DNA of 64,000 nt, taken from assembly GCF_900111805.1 (NCBI RefSeq), contig NZ_FOJN01000016.1:1-64000 (forward strand), read 5' to 3'. Of this stretch, positions 43,679 to 50,204 are shown one piece after another (position 1 is the stretch's first letter; each line of letters starts with the position of its first letter). The position numbers and the translations under genes were made by a program. The notes beneath the pieces were generated by a model that was given only the letters and a program-made list of their open reading frames with translations, was not told where the DNA came from and did no database searches. This DNA comes from Rhodococcoides kroppenstedtii. Its GTDB lineage: Bacteria > Actinomycetota > Actinomycetes > Mycobacteriales > Mycobacteriaceae.

Positions 43679-44253
43679 CGCGTCACCACAAGGTGCTCGA
43701 AGATGCGCTGGGCGAGTTGGGCGTCGGCAAGCGCGGTGTGCAGGTCGGCGTCTTCGTGCTCGATGTCGAGCTTCTCGGCCAGGGCGGCGAGGCCCATGGG
43801 GCGGCCGTCGGTGCCCCATCCGACGTGCGGCAGGGCCATCGACTCGACGCAGACGAGGCGGTGGTGCCAGCTGGGGCACAGTCCGTGTCGGCGGAGCATG
43901 GCGGCCAGGCCTTCGGTGTCGAAGCTGGGCACTGCGCCGACAATGGTGGCGCCGCGGGTCCACGCTTCGACCTTCTGCGCGACGGTGGCTTCCTGCAGCG
44001 ACCAGACGCCCGACGGCAGCGGCTCCGGGTTGGGCCCGGTCGTCGGTCGGTGGTTGGGGTGCCGATCGTGGAACCGGCCGAGTTGCAGTGCTTTCAGGTC
44101 GGCCTGGGCGAGGTCGACGTCGGCGACGAAGACTGACACGGTGCGCTCGGTCTTCTCGGTCACGCGGATCATGGCGAGTTCCCAGATCCGACGGTCGGGG
44201 TGCAGGCCGGTGGTTTCGGTGTCGAGGAACACCAGCGGTGCGGTGGGCGACAT
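43675..44253 (-). CDS. DnaQ-like 3'-5' exonuclease (DEDD family)
   Basis: 192 residues from ATG 44253. Exo I motif FLDTETTGLHP at 9-19 with the paired Asp and Glu; Exo II region AVPSFDTEGLAAML near 118; Exo III HTALADAQLAQRIF near 172 with His and Asp. It acts as a proofreading or repair exonuclease, or as an RNase. Coupled to neighbours by four-base overlaps. Confidence 0.88.
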   Translation of the reverse strand: MSPTAPLVFLDTETTGLHPDRRIWELAMIRVTEKTERTVSVFVADVDLAQADLKALQLGRFHDRHPNHRPTTGPNPEPLPSGVWSLQEATVAQKVEAWTRGATIVGAVPSFDTEGLAAMLRRHGLCPSWHHRLVCVESMALPHVGWGTDGRPMGLAALAEKLDIEHEDADLHTALADAQLAQRIFEHLVVTR

Positions 44254-44429
44254 CAGCTGGTTCCTCCTTTCGCGTCGGGGGTGTCTGGTAGGTCGAGTTC
44301 GAACTGGCCGGCGACTGGGTGGTGGCCGCGGGCGGCGGGGTCGATCCATCGGTGGATCTGGCACTTGCGTTCGGGGTTCTGTGTGGCCCACCAGATGTCG
44401 GCGGCCTGCACGTCGGAGAACGAGGTCAC
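44253..44429 (-). CDS. Small early protein
   Basis: 58 residues from GTG 44429, ending at the stop overlapping the exonuclease start: TSFSDVQAADIWWATQNPER, then CQIHRWIDPAARGHHPVAGQ. Cys/His-containing. Real because both ends use four-base overlaps; no family. Confidence 0.65.
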   Translation of the reverse strand: MTSFSDVQAADIWWATQNPERKCQIHRWIDPAARGHHPVAGQFELDLPDTPDAKGGTS

Positions 44430-44791
44430 CTCGGCCCCTTCGGTTTCGGGGGCAGGTGCAGTCGGACGTGGGCGGGGCGCGGGTTGAACGGCTTCCCGGC
44501 CGGGCAGGTCTTGGAGTGGAGCATGAACAACTTCTCCTTGTCGGCGATGGCCGCGGTGAGAGCGTCGCCGGTGAGGACGTCGACGAACACCGTCTTCTCC
44601 TTGCGTCGGCGGCGTCCGCCGGTGCTGCGGGCGGGCAGGTGCGTCTCGGTAGGTTCGGAGACGGCGGTGATCATCACGGTGCCCTCGTCGGGGTCAGGGG
44701 ACGGGTCGACGGCCACGGGGGTGCCGCGCTCGCGGGTGGTGAACCACAGCACCGGCTGGTTGCACTTCTGGCAGGTCGCGCTACCACCCAC
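44426..44791 (-). CDS. Early protein with zinc-ribbon start
   Basis: 121 residues if started at GTG 44791: GGSATCQKCNQPVLWFTTRE, then a beta-rich middle (TVMITAVSEPTETHLPARS), a basic patch (GGRRRRKEKTVFVDVL) and a Cys/Pro-rich end. The first 13 bases overlap the end of the upstream gene. Confidence 0.6.
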   Translation of the reverse strand: MGGSATCQKCNQPVLWFTTRERGTPVAVDPSPDPDEGTVMITAVSEPTETHLPARSTGGRRRRKEKTVFVDVLTGDALTAAIADKEKLFMLHSKTCPAGKPFNPRPAHVRLHLPPKPKGPR

Positions 44792-45131
44792 TGCGGCCTC
44801 CTCGGGTGAACGCGGCGCCGCTGATGCGGTCCGCGGTGTCGGTGCAGCCCATGCGCCGCAACAGGTCACAGCACGCGGACAGCACCGCGGCGTACGGGAA
44901 CAGGGTGGTGGGCATCGAGGCGACACCGACGATGGTGTGACCGTCCGGGAACTCCGCTGTCGCCGACCACAGCTGCGGCATCGGCACCTGCAGGCACAGC
45001 GGCACGAGCAGGTTCGGCGCCGCGGTGCTGGTGAAGTCGACGCTGTCGGCGCCGGCGGCGCGGACCGTGTCGTACACCAGAGTCAGCGCGTCGTCGTACG
45101 ACGACAGGGCGGTTCCCGGAACGGTGGTCAT
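44781..45131 (-). CDS. Early hypothetical protein
   Basis: 116 residues from ATG 45131 with DALTLVYDTVRAAGADSVDF, ending LLRRMGCTDTADRISG. No recognised domain. ATGA-type overlap with the upstream gene. Confidence 0.6.
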   Translation of the reverse strand: MTTVPGTALSSYDDALTLVYDTVRAAGADSVDFTSTAAPNLLVPLCLQVPMPQLWSATAEFPDGHTIVGVASMPTTLFPYAAVLSACCDLLRRMGCTDTADRISGAAFTRGGRSGW

Positions 45132-45328
45132 CGGCGGGTGAACCTCCGCTCGAAGTGCTGTGCGGCGTCGGCCCACACCCGCACCTTCGCGGCGGCGGGT
45201 TTGCCGGCAGCGGCACGCACGACCCGCTGCGTCGGCTGCGGCAGCCGCGTGATGCACCGGTCGCAGCAGAACAGCGATCGGCGGAGCACGCGGCCGCAGC
45301 CGCCCGGGCAGGCCCGACGCCGGGTCAC
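45128..45328 (-). CDS. Small Cys-rich basic protein
   Basis: 66 residues from GTG 45328. RRRACPGGCGRVLRRSLFCC and DRCITRLPQPTQ form a four-Cys zinc-ribbon; the rest is basic (KPAAAKVRVWADAAQHFERR). Likely nucleic-acid or protein binding. Confidence 0.65.
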   Translation of the reverse strand: MTRRRACPGGCGRVLRRSLFCCDRCITRLPQPTQRVVRAAAGKPAAAKVRVWADAAQHFERRFTRR

Positions 45329-45486
45329 CACACCCACCACCACGGGCGACCGAAGTCGGCCATGCACTGACGGCAGGCCTCTTCCCAGCGGTCGCCGTCG
45401 CGTTCGTGCGGGTGCAGCGGGCAGAACCCCACCGGCAGCGGGTTGCCCTCCACGTCCGTGATGCCGGACATCTCCTGAGCGGGCAT
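45325..45486 (-). CDS. Small zinc-binding-type protein
   Basis: 53 residues from ATG 45486. FCPLHPHERDGDRWEEACRQ with a further Cys suggests a Cys-His zinc site. Overlaps both neighbours by four bases or less. Confidence 0.6.
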   Translation of the reverse strand: MPAQEMSGITDVEGNPLPVGFCPLHPHERDGDRWEEACRQCMADFGRPWWWVW

Positions 45487-45809
45487 CAGCGACGCACCTC
45501 CACCTTGATCAGCAGGTCCCGGAATCGGTGGAACGGCTTCTCGCACTCGGCGCACTCGGCGCGGCCGCCGGGTGAGCGGTGCTGCATGTCGGTGAACGCC
45601 TTGTGCGCGGTGACGACGTGGTCGTGGCAGATACGCACACGCACCCAGGCGTGCTCGGGCTGGTCGAGGATGCAGCCATGGATGTCGGCGACGTGCTCGG
45701 CGCGCTTAGTGCACCGCGGTGTGCCCACCGCGCCCTGCGGCAGCTCGCACGTCTGCTCGACCGGGATTACGGGTCCATCCGTCGGGAGGACGATCCGGTT
45801 GTCGGTCAT
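45486..45809 (-). CDS. Early hypothetical protein with Cys pairs
   Basis: 107 residues from ATG 45809. Cys/His-rich: CELPQGAVGTPRCTKRAEHV, DIHGCILDQPEHAWVRVRIC and ECAECEKPFHRF near the end. Function unknown. Confidence 0.65.
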   Translation of the reverse strand: MTDNRIVLPTDGPVIPVEQTCELPQGAVGTPRCTKRAEHVADIHGCILDQPEHAWVRVRICHDHVVTAHKAFTDMQHRSPGGRAECAECEKPFHRFRDLLIKVEVRR

Positions 45810-47376
45810 GACGCGACTCCCAGCGACTCGGCGACGCACGCGACGAGGTCCCGGGCGGCCGGCGGTGTGACCGCGTTTCCGGCCATGCGGACCTGCTCGC
45901 GACGGTTCCCGAGGACGACGTAGTCAGACGGGAAGTCCATGGCCGCGACGATCTCCCGCGGTTCGAGCATCCGGAACCGGACGTCGTCGAGGTCGACGCC
46001 GAGGTTCGTCGCGACGCCGTCGGTCTCACGGGTGGTCCGCGTCGGCATGGGCTCGGACGTCGACGTCGCCCGCTCCCGCCATGTCCCACCGCTGGGCGTG
46101 ACGAGTCCGTGCCGTTGCAGCGTCGTCACCGTCGACAGCGCATCGCTCGCGGGTGTGGTGCTGCCGTTGCCGTAGTACGTCGTCACCAGGCCGTGGTGGT
46201 TCCCGGACGCGGTGACCGTCGCGAGCGCTTCCTTCACCGGTCGGGCGACGGACCCGCCCCCGCGCAGCTCGGCGATGAACGCGAGGCCGGTCTCGCTGCG
46301 GGTGGTCATCGTGCGCATCGGATCAGCGGCGATGGCGGCCGACTTCCCGTCGCGTCGTTCGACCGGAACGACGAGCGCCTTCGACGACGTCGTGTGCACC
46401 GTGCGTAGCGCGTCGTCGATCGGCCAGGCGCGCATGTAGCCGTCCGGCCGCCCGTGCGCCGGGTGACGTGGGTCGGCGGAATCGTAGGTGTTCCCGGCCG
46501 CTTCGACGATCAGTGGGGACCAGTACCGCTCGATGCCCGCCCGGATGCGGGCGAGGGTCTTGTCGGCCAGCGGGCGTTGCCGGTCACCGATCCGTTGGCC
46601 GGGCAGGTCCCAGTCGATGATGTCCGACGCCGGACGGAAGGCCGGCTCCACCACCGCATTACGGCACTTCACGTTCGGGCAGCGGTACACGTACTGCGCC
46701 CGGTACCTCCCCCACGGTGCCCGGTCGGAGCGCTTCCACGACTGCATCGCCCGCACCGGCCCGCACTGAGCACACACCGCCTGCGGGCGCGCGACACGGT
46801 GCAGGTCCGGGGCACGGTTCCCGTGCTGCCAGAACACGATGTACATGCGGTCCCGCGACTGCGGCGCCCCGGCCCGTGCACCTGCGCGTGCATGCTGTTG
46901 AGGTAGACGACCTCGTGGTGGTAGCCGAGGGAGTCCATCGCCATCAGCCACGCCCGGAACGGGGTCCAGTTCCAGGCGTCGACGACGTTCTCGACGAGGA
47001 CAGCGCGGTACCGGTGCACCTCGGTGAACCGTACGACGTCCCACATCGTCGCCCGCGACCGTTCGGCGGCGGCGTCGGGCAGCACCTCCCCGAACAGGTC
47101 GGGGGTGGAGTCGGCGCGTTTCTTCCCCTTCGCGATGGAGTGATTGGTGCACTCCGGGCTGAACCAGCCGATGTCGGTGGTCGGGAAGTAGCGGGGGTCG
47201 ATCTGGGAGAGGTCGGCGCAGACGTGGTCCGCATCGGGGTGGTTCTCGTTGTGGGTGTCGACGGCGAGTTTCCAGTGGTTCGACGCGACGCGGACGGTCA
47301 CGCCGGGAACCTGGGACGCCCCGGTGGACGACCCACCAGCGCCGCAGAACAGGTCTGTGAGGGTCAGCTCGGTCAC
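45806..47376 (-). pseudogene. C5-cytosine DNA methyltransferase, frameshifted
   Basis: GTG 47376 gives motif I (LFCGAGGSSTGA) and motif IV WFSPECTNHS with the catalytic Cys, then VENVVDAW (motif VI). Near 46870-46876 the frame is lost, but the protein continues one frame over with APQSRDRMYIVFW (motif VIII, QxRxR) and ends with motif X (RMAGNAVTPPAARDLV). Adding one G to a short G run restores 500-plus residues. It would protect phage DNA from host restriction. Sequencing error, programmed shift or mutation cannot be told apart here. Confidence 0.8.
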
Positions 47377-47474
47377 GACGGCACCCCCGGCACGAGCTGA
47401 GCAGCGATGAGCGCGACGGGCAAGAAGCAGGCGAGAGCGAGGTACGCGCGCGCACGGGTGAGCCGGTGTCTCAT
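47373..47474 (-). CDS. 33-residue membrane mini-protein
   Basis: ATG 47474 to TGA 47373: MRHRLTRARAYLALACFLPV continues as a hydrophobic helix ending LVPGVPS. It fills the gap between two genes with four-base overlaps on both sides (ATGA and GTGA), so the operon spacing predicts it. Confidence 0.6.
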   Translation of the reverse strand: MRHRLTRARAYLALACFLPVALIAAQLVPGVPS

Positions 47475-47719
47475 CGCGCACCGCCCGAAGCCGGCTCGCC
47501 GTAGTACAGCCCTGTGGTGTAGTCGAACCCGGCCTCGTTGATCGCGTACATGCGAAGCGCGACGATGGCCATGGTCTCCACCAGCCTGGCGCGCAGTTGT
47601 GACGACGGTGCCTTGCTCATCTGGCGGAAGGCCTGCGCCTCAAGACGCTCGACGCGAGCTTCGATGGCCCGGTCGCGCCGATCGACCGGACTCTGCGGGG
47701 ACACCGCGGCCGCGCTCAC
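47471..47719 (-). CDS. Small early protein
   Basis: 82 residues from ATG 47719. Helical and charged (RAIEARVERLEAQAFRQMSK), then FDYTTGLYYGEPASGG. Overlaps both neighbours. No family. Confidence 0.6.
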   Translation of the reverse strand: MSAAAVSPQSPVDRRDRAIEARVERLEAQAFRQMSKAPSSQLRARLVETMAIVALRMYAINEAGFDYTTGLYYGEPASGGAR

Positions 47720-48111
47720 TGGGTCTTCGCCATCTCGTCGAGCACCGCGGTGATGCCGTTCCGGTCTTCGGCCAGCTCCTCGATACGGTCGATCAGTCGG
47801 TCACGCTCGGCGACCAGCAGAGCGGCGCGCACCTTGTCCGGTGTCTGCCGGCTGGGGTGGCCGAAGTTGGCGGGGTCGACGTCGTTCCGCAGCATCTCCA
47901 CGACAGAGAGGGCAGTGGCGAGGTCGTCGACGGTGAACGCGGAGGCGAAGTACAGGCTGTCCGGATCGCCGACCCAGTACCGCGCGAGGTCGCGGAGATC
48001 GGGCAGGTGGGTGCCGGGGACGCCGTTGGTCCCGACGTACTCCGCGTAAGCGATTCCGGGCGTGACCATCTCGACGATGACGTTGTCCCAGATGTTCCAG
48101 TCGGTGCTCAT
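47716..48111 (-). CDS. Early hypothetical protein
   Basis: 131 residues from ATG 48111, acidic: MSTDWNIWDNVIVEMVTPGI, YVGTNGVPGTHLPDLRDLAR, RDRLIDRIEELAEDRNGIT. Its C-terminal coiled-coil-like segment suggests oligomerisation. No family recognised. Confidence 0.65.
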   Translation of the reverse strand: MSTDWNIWDNVIVEMVTPGIAYAEYVGTNGVPGTHLPDLRDLARYWVGDPDSLYFASAFTVDDLATALSVVEMLRNDVDPANFGHPSRQTPDKVRAALLVAERDRLIDRIEELAEDRNGITAVLDEMAKTQ

Positions 48112-48446
48112 GCGGCACCGCCGGCGGCGAAGAGGACGAGCCCGAAGACGAACCCGAAGAACACGAGCCAGGCGAGCGCCGTGAGGTTGCCGCGGCGCGT
48201 GCCGGGCGCGATCGGCGGCAGCTCGGGGATGGGTGTGATCTGCAGGCGGTCGAAGCGCTCGTACGGGTCGACGTCGTGCTCGGTCGGCCACCCTGCTCGG
48301 ATGAGGTTCGAGAGGTGTTCCCCGTCCGCAACGACCAGCCCGCCGTCGGCCATGGTGCAGGTCCACACCTTCGGGTTGTCCTGCAACCGATGCATCTCCA
48401 CGACCTCGATCCCGTTGATGCTCAACGGGATTGCACGCGCGCTCAC
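48108..48446 (-). CDS. Early protein with C-terminal membrane helix
   Basis: 112 residues from GTG 48446. A soluble front part (LSINGIEVVEMHRLQD, TMADGGLVVADGEHLSNLI) ends with one membrane span, ALAWLVFFGFVFGLVLFAAG. Tail-anchored topology suggests action at the membrane. Confidence 0.65.
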   Translation of the reverse strand: MSARAIPLSINGIEVVEMHRLQDNPKVWTCTMADGGLVVADGEHLSNLIRAGWPTEHDVDPYERFDRLQITPIPELPPIAPGTRRGNLTALAWLVFFGFVFGLVLFAAGGAA

Positions 48447-48625
48447 CGCACACGCTCCAACGGTCCGAACCCCGATCGGGCGTTCAGCGCGTTGGCTGCG
48501 GCGACGGCCGGCGGCAGGGTGACGGGTGTGCAGTTCGCGCACTCACCACTGTCGAGATCGACCAGCAGGTCGAGTGAACGGCGTGCACAACGCGTGCACT
48601 CGATGTAATCGGCTACTCTGGCCAT
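48443..48625 (-). CDS. Small zinc-ribbon protein
   Basis: 60 residues from ATG 48625: ECTRCARRSLDLLVDLDSGE followed by CANC gives a CxxC...CxxC zinc ribbon. GGAAGGAAA lies before the start. First gene after the Xis-like gene; overlaps the next start by four bases. Confidence 0.7.
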   Translation of the reverse strand: MARVADYIECTRCARRSLDLLVDLDSGECANCTPVTLPPAVAAANALNARSGFGPLERVR

Positions 48626-48648
48626 CAGATTTCCTTCCGGGGGATCAC

Positions 48649-48679
48649 CGCCCGTCGCGAGTTGCAGTCGCGGCGGGCG
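48649..48679 (-). terminator. Hairpin between the Xis-like gene and the early operon
   Basis: CGCCCGTCGCGA, 7-base loop, TCGCGGCGGGCG: a 12-bp stem with one G-T mismatch. No U run. May attenuate early transcription after the first gene. Confidence 0.45.
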
Positions 48680-48688
48680 ATTTGCGTT

Positions 48689-48883
48689 TCAGGCGGGGTT
48701 GCGCTCCGCGCTCATGGACTCGACGTCACGCTTGTTCACCAGGAACGGAGCCCGGAGACCCTCGTGCACTTTGTTGCCGCGGAGCTGGCCGCGACGGATC
48801 ATGCGATGAACGGTTCGGACGTCGACACCGAGCGTGCGCGCAGCCTCGGCTGCGGGGATCTGCTCGAGGTCACTTTTTGACAC
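48689..48883 (-). CDS. Small HTH protein, Xis/Cro-like
   Basis: 64 residues if started at the leaderless GTG 48883. IPAAEAARTLGVDVRTVHRM with IRRGQLRGN is a MerR/excisionase-type winged helix-turn-helix (HTH_17-like). It is divergent from the repressor and first in the early transcript, the place of cro or xis in temperate phages. It may direct excision, repress the repressor, or both. Confidence 0.75.
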   Translation of the reverse strand: MSKSDLEQIPAAEAARTLGVDVRTVHRMIRRGQLRGNKVHEGLRAPFLVNKRDVESMSAERNPA

Positions 48884-48975
48884 GTGCACAAAGTTAGCCC
48901 AGCGCCGAACGATGTGCAAGAAGTCGCCGAACCGTCCTGTTGCCGGCTTTCGGTTCGTGGTCTAACGTTGGGCGC
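48884..48975. promoter_or_regulatory. Divergent promoter/operator region of the genetic switch
   Basis: Rightward: TTGCCG 48940-48945, 17-bp spacer, TAACGT 48963-48968, with ATG 48976 seven bases on. Leftward: TTGCAC (48919-48914), 17-bp spacer, TAACTT (48896-48891), with GTG 48883 eight bases on. Both are probable leaderless starts. CGAACCG (48928-48934) and CGGTTCG (48951-48957) form an inverted repeat across the rightward -35. GTGCA(C/A)(A/G)AAGT repeats at 48884 and 48914 are exactly 30 bp apart. These are candidate operators. Confidence 0.75.
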
Positions 48976-49302
48976 ATGACGACGGAGACGACGTGGGCGG
49001 TACCGGTGCCGCGGTTCACGGTGCACGACCGGCTCAAGAAGGCGCGGGAGGCCGCAGGCCTCGACCAGCGCGAGCTTGCGGAGCGCATGGGTGTGTCCCG
49101 CGGGACGATCAGCAACTACGAGGCAGATTCCGGCAAGTCGTTGCGCAAGATCGTCATCAACGCGTGGGCGCTGGCGACCGGCGTGCCGGTGGAGTGGATC
49201 GAGTCCGGAGACGACGGAGGCCCCCGTCCGGATCATGATCCGGACGGGGGCCTCTGCCCTCGGTGCGCCCACAGGGACTCGAACCCCGGACCCAGTGATT
49301 AA
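48976..49302 (+). CDS. Prophage repressor, XRE family, truncated by integration
   Basis: 108 residues in the prophage. The XRE helix-turn-helix spans about 15-55 (LKKAREAAGLDQRELAERMG, VSRGTISNYEAD), then INAWALATGVPVEWIESG. The end, CAHRDSNPGPSD, is translated from the attachment core and the stop TAA 49300-49302 is in the tRNA anticodon loop. In the circular phage the frame would go on 27 codons (5739-5822). An upstream TTG in frame at 48940 overlaps the -35 and is not a likely start. Confidence 0.88.
   Translation: MTTETTWAVPVPRFTVHDRLKKAREAAGLDQRELAERMGVSRGTISNYEADSGKSLRKIVINAWALATGVPVEWIESGDDGGPRPDHDPDGGLCPRCAHRDSNPGPSD
49217..49254. terminator. 38-bp perfect palindrome within the repressor 3' end
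   Basis: 17-bp arms beginning GAGGCCCCCGTCCGGAT around CATG, perfect throughout. It lies 9 bases beyond the 3' end of the restored tRNA-Lys, so it can take the place of the original tRNA terminator (now at 5669-5697). It is within the repressor coding frame. It could also slow or end the repressor transcript. Confidence 0.65.
49263..49299. other. attR core
   Basis: Identical to 5702-5738. It is the 3' half of the functional tRNA-Lys gene and at the same time the last codons of the prophage repressor. Confidence 0.93.
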
Positions 49303-49336
49303 GAGTCACTTGCTCTACCAACTGAGCTATAGGCGC
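49264..49336 (-). tRNA. tRNA-Lys (anticodon CTT)
   Basis: Reading the minus strand from 49336: acceptor GCGCCTA pairs with TGGGCGC; D arm AGCTCAGTTGGTAGAGC; anticodon stem AGTGA/TCACT around CTCTTAA (anticodon CTT, 49303-49301); T arm CGGGG-TTCGAGT-CCCTG; discriminator A. CCA is not encoded. The 3' half comes from the prophage. Confidence 0.97.
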
Positions 49337-49426
49337 CGAAGCGGTTGCCCGCTCCGTGGTGCGAGAAAGACACTAACACCTGCCGGCGCGCGGAGTGAAA
49401 TCGGCGCCCTGATCAGGGGAAACGGG

Positions 49427-49660
49427 TCAGCTGACGATCTTGCGGACCACGAGGATCGCGACGACCACACCGACTCCGATGAGGGAGAACTTCACGGCCG
49501 GCTCGTTGAGGGTGGCGACGGCGCTGCGCTTGGTGTTCTCGGCGAGGCGCTTCGGATCCACCCGCACGCTCAGTTCGTCGAGGGTGGCGGCCAGCTGGTC
49601 GCGTGCGGCCTCGATGTCCCGCTCGATGTTGTCGGTGTTGCGTGCCACGTGGCCCTCCAC
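49427..49660 (-). CDS. DUF3618 membrane protein
   Basis: 77 residues: NTDNIERDIEAARDQLAATL (the DUF3618 signature), ELSVRVDPKRLAENTKRSAV, and a C-terminal membrane helix (FSLIGVGVVVAILVVRKIVS). The same small protein precedes bcp in mycobacteria (Rv2520c-like position). Function unknown. Confidence 0.85.
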   Translation of the reverse strand: MEGHVARNTDNIERDIEAARDQLAATLDELSVRVDPKRLAENTKRSAVATLNEPAVKFSLIGVGVVVAILVVRKIVS

Positions 49661-49733
49661 AGGTGATCGTTGCCCGGTCGAACCTCGAGCCTAGAGCACG
49701 GCTGCCGCGCCCTTCTCGACTAGGTTTGCCGGT

Positions 49734-50204
49734 GTGACCGACTCGAGACTCTCCCCCGGTGATCCCGCGCCCGCACTCTCCCTGCCCGACGCCGACGGCA
49801 CGACGGTGTCGTTGGCGGACTACCGGGGCAAGCGGGTCGTCGTGTACTTCTACCCGGCCGCCGGGACGCCCGGCTGCACCAAGCAGGCCTGCGATTTCCG
49901 CGACAGCCTGGCGCAGTTGAACGACGCCGGCCTCGAGGTGCTCGGCGTTTCGCCGGACAAGCCCGCGAAGCTGGCGACGTTCCGGGACGAGGAGGGCCTG
50001 ACCTTCCCGCTGCTGTCCGACCCGGAGAAGACGACGCTCGAGGCGTGGGGCGCGTTCGGCGAGAAGACCATGTACGGCAAGACCGTTCGCGGCGTCATCC
50101 GCTCGACGTTCGTCATCGATCCGGACGGGGCCGTGGAGGTCGCGCAGTACAACGTGCGCGCGACCGGCCACGTCGCCAAGCTCATCCGCGATCTGAAGCT
50201 CTGA
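49734..50204 (+). CDS. bcp: Bcp-type peroxiredoxin
   Basis: 156 residues. Peroxidatic Cys48 in AAGTPGCTKQACDFRD and resolving Cys53 define an atypical 2-Cys peroxiredoxin of the Bcp/PrxQ group, which reduces hydrogen peroxide and organic hydroperoxides with thioredoxin. GTG 49734 follows TAGGTT (49721-49726) by seven bases, a leaderless start. Its 3' end overlaps the convergent peptidase gene by 23 bases. Confidence 0.92.
   Translation: MTDSRLSPGDPAPALSLPDADGTTVSLADYRGKRVVVYFYPAAGTPGCTKQACDFRDSLAQLNDAGLEVLGVSPDKPAKLATFRDEEGLTFPLLSDPEKTTLEAWGAFGEKTMYGKTVRGVIRSTFVIDPDGAVEVAQYNVRATGHVAKLIRDLKL

Larger units (their letters stand above)
5702..49299. mobile_element. Siphovirus prophage integrated in tRNA-Lys(CTT)
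   Basis: Bounded by 37-bp direct repeats, one inside an intact tRNA-Lys gene. The unit between core copies is about 43.56 kb. It carries integrase at the left end, repressor at the right end, and complete head, tail, lysis and early modules, with a long tape measure and tail-tube gene typical of a long non-contractile tail. All structural genes are in order. Three accessory genes (DUF2637, ribbon-helix-helix, C5 methyltransferase) contain single-base frame disruptions. Confidence 0.95.

Noticed and set aside
48940..48975. TTG start for the repressor at 48940
   Set aside because: It is the -35 hexamer of the repressor promoter; ATG 48976 follows the -10 by the right distance.
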